A DNA stretch of 19,011 nucleotides, taken from positions 33,360 to 52,370 of the forward strand of contig CAMPET010000347.1 of assembly GCA_946803715.1 (NCBI GenBank), written 5' to 3'. The number at the start of each line of letters is the position of its first letter. Position 1 is the stretch's first letter. Below, in pieces: positions 1-7,899 of the stretch. The notes beneath the pieces are model-generated. The model did not search any database. It saw nothing but the letters and a program-made list of their open reading frames with translations, and had not been told where the DNA came from. The stretch is from Beroe ovata. Lineage: Eukaryota > Ctenophora > Nuda > Beroida > Beroidae. The translations under genes were made by a program, and so were the position numbers.

Positions 1-80
1 TGTGTGTGTGTGTGTGTGTGTTTGTAGGTGTGCGTGTGTGTGTTTGTAAGTGTGCGTGTGTGTGTATGTGTGTGTCTGTC
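1..80. repeat. (TG)n microsatellite
   Basis: A long TG/GTGTGT tract with interruptions of TTTGTAGG and TTTGTAAG at regular distance. It is cut by the window edge. Confidence 0.95.
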
Positions 81-803
81 GTGATGGTCACCTACTTGGT
101 TGCAACTCTCAGTACTCGTGTGTTCCACTGACAGTAACTTATCGGCAAAGAACCTCGCAAGACAACCCATAGGTCTACCAAACTAAAGAGTGGTCACTGG
201 TCATATACAAACAAAACACGATATTTCACTTCAATCCGCTGAGAGAAACAAAACAGTTTGTGACGCGCGAATATCGGTTGTTTAAAATACACATCACTTG
301 AAGACAAGGGTCGATGATCAAGCATGAGAAAACTGAGAGATGTACTACACATAATAGGTGTGATTTAGTACTAGATCCAAATTTTTCATAGGTTGGGCCT
401 ACCTGCGTCACGAAAGTTTAAAATGTGCTATAGTGCTTGTCTGAAACGAATCAGAGTGAATCTGCCGCAAATGAAGCCATTCCAAACAGCCATGGAAATG
501 ATATGTTATAGATTTAAGCTCTTCGTATTGTGTTGGCATAGCTGTGTCGTCTATTGCACTATTAAATACGCAATTAACTGATTATTCAGTTGAATGAACC
601 GTTCACTGTAATTCATAGCTGATTTAAATCAAATCATGGCTTTGTTAAGTCCATTTCATTCGTCTTATCTATCTTATTCCATTCAGTGTCCGGCGCCTTA
701 GATTCCATGAGCAGAAAATCGGTTAGATAGTGGTTAATGAAGATGACACAGTTTGACCTTTAGCTTGCAATTAGTGGCAGCGAGTCTCTCAGGCATCATT
801 TAA

Positions 804-989
804 CAGGTTAAATTATCTCAGACTGTTCTGTCAATAGCTATGAATTTTGCATATACCATCAAAACATCAAAAAGGCAGGAGATGAGAAAAACACCTGCTT
901 ATGACAAACTGGGAATCAACGACGAAAAGGTTGAGAAGTTTAACCCTGTTATCACATCACTTCTAAATTCAGGGCATGTGAATGCTTGA
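804..989 (+). CDS. Possible terminal exon on the plus strand, unrecognised
   Basis: The frame is open from after a TAA at 801 to TGA at 987-989. It includes ATG at 840 and a charged, protein-like stretch (MRKTPAYDKLGINDEKVEK) ending SLLNSGHVNA. Two acceptor-like AG sites (after 806 and after 820, the latter ATCTCAG) precede it, so it could be a last exon of a gene starting left of the window, or a short gene of 49 codons. Amino-acid composition is the main support. Confidence 0.25.
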   Translation, partial: QVKLSQTVLSIAMNFAYTIKTSKRQEMRKTPAYDKLGINDEKVEKFNPVITSLLNSGHVNA

Positions 990-1352
990 TGTCATATGAC
1001 ACCATGGCATATGACGATAAGATTAGAAATCGAAATACACAGCAGCTGCTCTAGCTCTGCTAGTTCACGGATTGCTCTTTGCTGCGGATATAACATGATA
1101 AGCAAACACTGGAGAAATGATCTACCATCCCACATCTGGTTGTTTATGTATGAGATATATCTTGTTTTATAAAAAAGTAAAAAGGCGCTTTAAAGTAAAG
1201 GTACACCATGTTTTCCTGTTCATCGTGCTATTATAACCAGAAAAAACCACTACAACTGTCTTGATAGTAGATCACGCTCCTTGTTCATTGATCATGATGA
1301 TAGCCGATAGGTAATGCAGAGTATATTGGCATATAGCTTATTTTTACCCCCT

Positions 1353-1475
1353 GGTGGACACTGGACCCTCTACTGACCCCCTGCCGACCCCTGGTGAACC
1401 CCCTCGACCCCCTACTCAGAAGGGGTTCACCAGGGGGTCAGTAAGGGTTCCCCAGGGGGACAGTAGGGGGTCATT
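1353..1475. repeat. GC-rich repeat with a 15-bp perfect inverted repeat
   Basis: CCCCTGGTGAACCCC at 1388-1402 is the exact reverse complement of 1422-1436, with a 19-bp loop. Flanks carry more CCCCCT/AGGGGG motifs of the type CTACTGACCCC. A related segment lies at 13324-13391, so this is a dispersed family. Confidence 0.85.
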
Positions 1476-1645
1476 GGTATACTTTCATATGACCATTATG
1501 AGTTTACAAACAACAATGATGGGACCAGGATCAGTGACGAACCCAATTGCATACAATAGAACGAATCTCGGGGCCTTCCCTTACATTGGTCATTTTAGTC
1601 ATTTTGAGAATTTTGTTTTGAAAATATTGATCATTGTTCACTAAC

Positions 1646-2206
1646 CTTGTGTCCCCGTACACTGTTCACTCTCACTGTCCCTCTTCTCTTCCTTTTTGGC
1701 CCCTCTGAAGATGTATCTTCTGAAGATACACTTTCCTCACCCTGTAACCGGTTATCTGGCAATTGCTCAACACTTTGAGATGTCACTAGTTCAGAATCTT
1801 CATTCATGACAAAACTGCCATCATTTTCCACTGAACAGGCAGAGGTAGCAGCAGCTAAATCACTTATTTCATCTCGAATTTCTAATTGCTCAGTTGAATT
1901 GAGTATATTACTGTCCATGTCTGCTATTTCAACTAGAGACAAAGATGCAACATTCCTGCCCTCATCATTTGTCACTAGATTAGAATCTGTCTCTTCCATT
2001 GGTGATGTGGAACTCTCCCTAGCTTGGTTAGCTATGTGGGAAGACTGATTAACTGGTGATGCTATCAGGATGTTGTTAGCAGAGGGACCTTCTTTAATAG
2101 TAGCACTCTCACATGGATTAGCACAATCAGCTGACACATTAGCTATAACATTTTCATCACTCTCCCTTTTCTTTGCATCCAAGAGTTTGCACTGTTCGCA
2201 GCCCAT
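1646..2206 (-). CDS. First coding exon of an unrecognised Ser/Glu-rich, probably nuclear protein
   Basis: The frame opens with ATG at 2206, with A at -3 and G at +4 (good start context) and an in-frame TGA 18 nt upstream, so the start is well placed. It runs 187 codons to a GTTAGT donor at 1645 after AAG; unspliced, it would stop four codons later. The N-terminus MGCEQCKLLDAKKRES has a C-x-x-C pair. The middle is acidic, rich in Ser, Glu, Asn and Asp, with no hydrophobic core, so probably disordered. Near the end PKRKRRG is a basic nuclear localisation-type motif, followed by TVRVNSVRGHK. The length without interruption and the splice donor argue for a real exon. The function is unknown, and the following exons were not found with certainty. 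Confidence 0.6.
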
Positions 2207-2860
2207 AATTGCAATACATACTCAGCACTAGCACAAATAATGGTGAATAAATATCAACAAAACACTGTCAGAGTAATTAAATGGCCGAGAGAATTTTGCA
2301 AAATCCAGTAAAATAACTCTAATAGGAGCTAGCACTGACAGAAGAAATCAAGTAGGCTTCTAGTGCAAGCCATACAGCACCTTGAAGTTTTGCAGATAAC
2401 TTATCATCAAATGAAATACAAAATGCGACAAGACTGAAATGAATAAGAACACAATGGTTGACAGAAAGGTGAAAGGACCCAAAAGGGGCTTTTCAACATA
2501 TTATGTCCCTTTTTGGAGCATATGAAGAGTATATTTTGAAGAGACTTTGTGTTTTTGCAGATGAACTATGGATCAGAATAAGTTTGTTACACAAAATTAA
2601 ATAAAGGGGACATCAGTATAAATTAGGACATTATTTGGCAAAGGGTCCCAAGATTTGTAATAGTGTTCATTGTGGCTAATTCATGTCAAATGCACGTCCA
2701 TTAGACACTCCACTCAATATGAAAATTTGGCATTTTTATCCATTGCACACCAATGGACACAATTTGTCCATTTTTGATGTCCAATGGCTCTTACTAAATC
2801 CATTGCCCTAATTTTATCATGTGACTTATGTTGTTTTTGTTTTCGGTTTCCTGACCCATC
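2207..2860. other. Region without recognised gene
   Basis: AT-rich sequence upstream of the exon at 1646-2206, likely holding its 5' untranslated region or promoter. No clear core promoter was seen. Around 2690-2800 short motifs of CCATTG/CAATGG recur, some joined as GTCCAATGGAC-like palindromes that also occur near 3222-3233. Confidence 0.5.
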
Positions 2861-2930
2861 CCAAACCCTAACCCTAACTCTAACCCACAGGATACTTCCA
2901 AACCCTAACCCTGACCCAAACTCTAACCTG
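2861..2930. repeat. Degenerate telomere-like (CCCTAA)n interstitial tract
   Basis: AACCCTAACCCTAAC is followed by variants CTCTAACC and CCTGACC over 70 bp, broken by a short non-repeat segment. This matches the animal telomere motif TTAGGG read on the minus strand. Confidence 0.8.
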
Positions 2931-3129
2931 AGAGCTTAAAATTAAGTGGAAAAATGTCTGGTCACGTGACCAAATCAGTTTTTCACCCATTACTCGCCGG
3001 GGCAGCATTTGTACCCTACATCACATGGGGTGATTTAGAATCAATGCCTAAAAATACACCGATTCATGTCTGTTTTACTGAAAATAAGACAAAAATGAGA
3101 ATTTTCAAAAAATTAGGGTGATGAATTTA

Positions 3130-3498
3130 TTGTCTGGCAATGCTAGACCGCTGATGCAAGCCGCAAAACGAAATTCTTGACAGGGTCTATCATCGATCAA
3201 CAATGAATTTAGTACAAGTAATGTCCAATGGACATGTTTAATCCACACAATGGACAGCGATCTTGTGCATGAGCAGCAAGACCTTGGACCGAGATTTAAT
3301 TGTAGTATGTCCGGCTGGCAGCAGTGCAGCTGGCTGTCGATGATATCTGTCGAGAATTTCATAACGCGGCGCACGCCGCAAATTTTTCTCAGAATTGTCG
3401 ATCGATGATAGACCCTGTCGAGAATTTCGTTTTGCGCGCGCGGCGCAAACTTCGCGGCTTGCATTAGCGGTCTAGCACTCTAGCATCGCCAGACAATT
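3130..3498. mobile_element. Inverted-repeat (foldback/MITE-like) element
   Basis: The left arm (about 3130-3204) and right arm (about 3394-3498) are reverse complements over most of their length. Shared blocks are the TTGTCTGGC-type outer end, AGACCGCT-ATGCAAGCCGC, AAAACGAAATTCT and GACAGGGTCTATCATCGATC. The right arm has extra CG-rich bases. No transposase is encoded. The outer ends and target duplication were not resolved. Confidence 0.75.
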
Positions 3499-3960
3499 CT
3501 CAGAATAACAATTGCCGCGCCGCGGCATGCGGCATCTACGGCGCGGTAAAAGAAACCCTACAACATGTTAGGTAATACCCTCGTCTGACCCTCTATTTGA
3601 AATAGAGTCTATCTCTCTCGGCGCGCGCGGCGCGAGCCTTCAGCCTAGCCTTCAGCTTTATCGCGGCAGAGGCTTGTTTTGCAGTAATGAGTAAACTAAT
3701 TTGGTTGTCAGATGTATATATATCATCGATCGACAACTCTGTCCATGAGAATGATTTGCGCGCAATGAAATTCTCGACAGTGGACAGTGGCTATGTGCAC
3801 ACGTTGCGCGCGGCGCCCCTGTTCTACTCAGTGAACTGAAAAGTCGTAGAAAGACGGAGACGCGCAGCGCGCGCGGAGTATTTGGGTCACGCAGCGCGGG
3901 AACACAGTGGCTATCATCGACAGCCAAGGCGTTTAGTAGTACGCTCGAGAAACAGAGGTC
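3499..3960. other. CpG-rich segment with element-related fragments, no gene recognised
   Basis: Runs such as GGCGCGCGCGGCGCG and CGCAGCGCGCGCGG contrast with the AT-rich surroundings. Pieces resembling the neighbouring inverted-repeat element recur (ATCATCGATCGACAA near 3723, GAAATTCTCGACAG near 3768). It may be a second, rearranged copy. Confidence 0.5.
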
Positions 3961-4018
3961 CGGTCAGATAAAATCATATATTCATATCATATCTGAAAGA
4001 ACAAGATCTGACAATTGA

Positions 4019-4293
4019 ACCCCTTGCAACGTGTGTACCCCTTGCAACGTGTGCACCCCTTGCAACGTGTGTACCCTTTGTAACCTGTGCACCCTTTAAA
4101 GGGTGCACAGGTTACAAAGTAACAATTGTTACAAAGTAACAGGTTACAAAGTAACAGGTTACAAAGTAACAATTGTTACTTGTGCACCCTTTGTAACCTG
4201 TGCACCCCTTGCAACCTATGCTCATTGCTCCCCTTGCAACCTGTGCACCCCTTGCAACCTGTGCACCCCTTGCAACCTGTGCACCCCTTGCAA
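4019..4293. repeat. 18-bp minisatellite with internal inversion and perfect palindromes
   Basis: Units of the form TGTGCACCCCTTGCAACC run on the plus strand in 4019-4097, flip to the reverse orientation in 4098-4179, and flip back in 4180-4293. The first switch is a perfect 44-bp palindrome (4076-4119, centre TTTAAA). GTAACAATTGTTAC occurs at 4119-4132 and 4166-4179, the second marking the other switch. Because the unit is a multiple of three, open frames here are spurious. Confidence 0.95.
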
Positions 4294-5189
4294 TGCCGTG
4301 AACAATGAACATTGATTGACCTATGCTATGCTATATGTCAATTGTCAATGATACGATCAACCTATGAAAGCTGCCAAGCTGGTTTCCTTGCTTTATGTTG
4401 CTATCAGTGCAGTGCAAAAACCTTGGCCATTTTTAGTGATTTCTCAGAAATTTTGTAGCCCTCACTAGGTCCTTCATCAAGCGTTGTGTCGAACAATACG
4501 CAATAGATTTGAATAGTTTTAAACTTATCAACACTACTTATTACAATCAAATTTGAGAAGCGAGGGCTACACTTTGTGGAGATCCTGGAGAAGAGACTAT
4601 AATGTCTTGAAACTGTCAGTAGATTTGTGGTGAAAAAGTGTGTGGGTTTGATTCAATTGACTTTGTATCACTGTCTACAATGTTCAATCATCTGAAGCAG
4701 ATTTGAATAGTGATGGTTTAATACCTTACTATTATAATTATTATCAGGTTATCTTATCTATCTTATCTTATCTATCTTATCTTATTCATCTACTTTGTGA
4801 CGCATTGACACACTACTTGAGCTCTGCTACACAGTTGGGACACTTTCCTCATAGGCCTTTTATTGTTCAGTTAGACTGTTTTCAACTTTCACAGTGACTC
4901 ATGCAACATTTAAAGTTAAGCATTGTCACTTCTATTACATATTACGGAAATATGGGTTTTCTCATTGTTTTTAACTTCAGTCTAACTCAACCTCACATAT
5001 CCTGATAAGAATTCTCCTCCCCCGTCAAGTGAGTTATCTATAAATCAAATCCTTCCCTTTCATTTAGAAAAGACAATCATCTTTAGAGTCAATAAAACTG
5101 CCAAAGAATCTGTACCTGATAAATCACAGATATAATTCATTAGGATAGCTTTTAGCAACATAAACCACGTTTTATCATCTTGTCACACA
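4294..5189. other. Intergenic region, no gene recognised
   Basis: AT-rich. It contains a (TTATCTTATCTA)-type microsatellite at about 4746-4787. A possible minus-strand acceptor near 5115 opens a 20-codon hydrophobic frame, too weak to call. Confidence 0.5.
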
Positions 5190-5650
5190 ATTCTGTTACG
5201 ATTCTGTTACAGTGGTGGTGATTTGCTGGCGATTTCGGGGATTCATGAACTCATCTCTATTATAATTTGGCATTCTCTCTTTTATCATGGAGGTTTTTGT
5301 GCGTTCACTGCGTATGAGTTGCAGCCTGTAGGCTGATTTCTTATGGTGCTCGTTTGATAAGTGATTACATTGCTCTCTCTGTTGATAGGAGAGACAAGAG
5401 TTGCATGTGCAGTTTGATGCGCACGCAATGACAGTCAGATCTTGCATGATATGTTTATGTTTTGCACTGAATCATCGTACCTACAGACTGAGTGACCTGT
5501 TGCTGTGATTGCTCTTGATCTGGAATCTGGATTAAAGCTACTACCTTCAAGTTTAACATCTTTCACCATACGTTATAGTCGTTTCATTATCTGATGCGTT
5601 GATATTTATCGTGACTACTTGAGTAGGTACTTGACTGGCTCCCTAGTTAA
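5190..5650 (-). repeat. Dispersed repeat family, copy A
   Basis: Read on the minus strand this segment matches the array at 15197-15950 in the same order: AACTAGGGAGCC-GTCAAGTAC, GCATCAGATAATGAAACGAC, GTGAAAGATGTT, CCAGATTCCA-ATCAAGAGC, CGATGATTCAGTGCAAAAC, GCGCATCAAACTGCAC and GAGAGAATGCCAAATT. No coding capacity is evident; probably a non-autonomous transposable element. Confidence 0.85.
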
Positions 5651-6820
5651 TCCAAATATGCCTAAAAACATTTTAAATGACTAAATATTTAAATGACTAA
5701 TATGCCGTATTTACAATATGCCTTAAGACTTTGATGCTTCTAATGCCATGATGACATGTATAATTTTTATTGTATATTTATGAAAGGAGGATTTGAAAAT
5801 CCAAGCTCTGTGTTGCCACACATTTTAAATGCAGCGTTGAACCTAAACATGGATTTCTTAGTTGTATAATTTGACAAAAGTATAGACAAATTAGGTGAAC
5901 GTCATGTGAAGTGCAAGGTAAGGTTTTATCAATTCTAAAATCAATTATAATCACATGTGCAGTGCACTCAATACTTGATCCACAACGAAATCATAAACAG
6001 GATAATCCTTCATTACTGAAATTATAACCTTGGTCACCCCCATAATGATAAATGGGGAGATCTCGTTACATAATCTTGTATCACTGTTAATAATAATAAT
6101 TAATATAATCCAAATGGAAAGGTGAGTTAATACCTTAAAACTGATCTTTCAAATAGTCTGCCAATTAAGCAATACCTAGGCGATAAAAAGATGAAACGTC
6201 CCATGAAAAGACAAAATATATTCATAGTTAGGTATAGAAAAATCAGTCAATTCCTTCTCATCACTTTCAGAAGATTATTCTCTCAGTGTTTGTATGGTAT
6301 AGACTGTTTCTATAGCATAGAGAGAAAAGATCACAGAAACTGATTAAATGGGAATTTAGAGATGTTCTCAATCGATAGGAAGAAGCTGGTATATATTGAT
6401 TGTGTTTTAGATGATCCAGGATCCTAATGTGAAGGTACGTCAAATTGCCTGAAAGTTATGATGATTAACAGATTAGTGGAGAAGAGATGGGCATCACTAT
6501 ACTGTGTCATACTCTGTTGACACTTGACAGAAAGAGATTAAACGGAGAAGGGCAACAAGAGGAATAATTTGTTAAATAGATGATTGATAAGCCTGAAGTT
6601 TATAAAGTTATAAACCCACTTGGCAACTTAGCTGAGTTTTTGATGAAAGGACGATAGATGTGAAACCAGGATGAATAACGTTTAGGTTTTAAACAATGAT
6701 TTGGGGAAACATGTTGGTCAATCATTTCATATTGTTATTGCTCAACACTCGGCTGAGTGAACCGTTGGGCTGCATGGGCTTGAGTTGAATTTCTCACCCT
6801 TAGCTGAGTAGTGTGCTGGA
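5651..6820. other. Intergenic region, no gene recognised
   Basis: AT-rich, with short TAA repeats near 6089-6105. No exon with convincing splice sites or domain content was seen on either strand. Confidence 0.5.
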
Positions 6821-6822
6821 CA

Positions 6823-6880
6823 GGATTTGGACTTCCGATCTCTCGATGGAAAGTCCTGTGCCCATACCCCTAAGCCACTC
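6823..6880 (-). repeat. tRNA-like SINE head (RNA polymerase III A and B boxes)
   Basis: On the minus strand TGGCTTAGGGG (6877-6867) fits the A-box consensus TRGYNNARNNG exactly. GTCCAAATCC (6832-6823) fits the B box with one mismatch, at normal tRNA spacing. The bases between do not fold into an obvious functional tRNA, and the flanks are not a tRNA acceptor stem, so a tRNA-derived SINE is more likely than a tRNA gene. Confidence 0.55.
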
Positions 6881-7382
6881 ACCTGCATACTTATTGCAAA
6901 CAATGGCTGAAAATCCAATAGGTACGCTGTGTCCTCTTTAACTGCCACACCAAACCATCTGATAAAGCTGCAGGTGACTTGAAGTTGAGAGGTAACTGAG
7001 CTAGTCAATTCATTTCAGTCGTACCTACCTTGACTCATGACTTGACTGCCTCTCAATCACTGCTGCAGGTTTCAGTCACCTGTAATGAATATACCTATCA
7101 TGAGGATGATAATCGGAGCTAGATTACGAAGTTAGAAGTTGAAATTAGTCATTAGTCTGGCACCCTTACATGATGGGGAGTAGAGCAGCATAATAGTAGG
7201 TCCCACCATTCCAGTTGCTGTCATCAGTCAGTAATACAGTAACCTGGAACATGAAGCGTCGCTGATCTGAGAAGTGAGTAGTAGTTCTACTGAAGTTATG
7301 CTGACAAATGCAATGATTCCACTGACCTATATTAACTCATTGTTTATGAAACCGGCCCTGCTGAGCTGTTTGCTGTTGGAGA

Positions 7383-7419
7383 TAGCTCAAGTCTCCAAAT
7401 AGCTCAAGTCTCCAAATAA
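7383..7419. repeat. 17-bp perfect tandem duplication
   Basis: AGCTCAAGTCTCCAAAT occurs twice head to tail. No gene is visible around it (about 6900-7530). Confidence 0.9.
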
Positions 7420-7538
7420 ATTGTCAAACTTTCATCAATAATCTTTCCATTGTTAGAAGAATGGATATCTTCGTTGTGGAGAATAACATGACTATCACAA
7501 CTGTTACAGCTACCTACAGTAATATATACCACTATTCT

Positions 7539-7624
7539 TCACAGGTTGCACTGTTTTCCAACATTTCCATCACCAGAGCAGGCTTGTCGGTAGTTTTGCA
7601 GTGTTGGGGGTGGGGTTAATGAGG
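7539..7624 (-). CDS. Possible terminal exon of the sushi gene
   Basis: An acceptor with a pyrimidine tract (CCACTTTTACCTAG) lies 86 bp downstream of exon 17, an intron size like its neighbours. Reading in the required phase 1 gives a Pro-rich stretch (SLTPPPTLQNYRQACSGDG) and two cysteines before TGA at 7541-7539. No membrane segment or clear polyadenylation signal is seen. If real, the protein is secreted. A GTGAAG at 7543 could instead be a donor, making this another internal exon. Confidence 0.3.
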
Positions 7625-7710
7625 CTAGGTAAAAGTGGATGAATTGATGGAATTATTTGAAAGTTAAAAGGTGATTACGTGAGATGGAGTGGAATGGTTT
7701 TCATACTCAC

Positions 7711-7899
7711 AAGGATCAACGCAAATGGGCCTTGATCCATAGTTGAAATTATAATCCTTTTCGCATGTCATTACAGTGCTGCCAAGAAGAGTCAAGCCCA
7801 AAGCACATGAAACTGATATTTCTGCCAAATAATTCATTGGAAAGCTGACAGCCCCATCAAACAGCAAGTTATCTTCTAGAATTGGGCCCTTGCAAATAT
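7711..7899 (-). CDS. Exon 17: sushi/CCP module 7
   Basis: The acceptor follows GTATTTTCAG and the donor is GTGAGT; phase 1-1, 189 bp. Cysteines: ICKGPI, VSCALGLTLLGS, MTCEKD and PICVDP. The strong GTGAGT donor at 7710-7705 shows that at least one further exon follows downstream on this strand. Confidence 0.92.

Noticed and set aside
3105-3927. Minus-strand frames of 119 and 89 codons
   Set aside because: They lie across the inverted-repeat element and CpG-rich fragments and have no protein-like features.
4103-4315. Overlapping open frames on both strands encoding HPLQPV/CTPCNL-type repeats
   Set aside because: They are produced by the 18-bp minisatellite, whose unit length keeps all frames open.
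5050-5115. Minus-strand hydrophobic terminal exon for the sushi gene
   Set aside because: The acceptor is phase-compatible, but the exon would be 20 codons after a 2.6-kb intron with only about 13 hydrophobic residues. A nearer candidate exists at 7624.
5196-5447. Minus-strand frame of 83 codons
   Set aside because: It lies wholly within copy A of the dispersed repeat, and the frame is not kept in the other copies.
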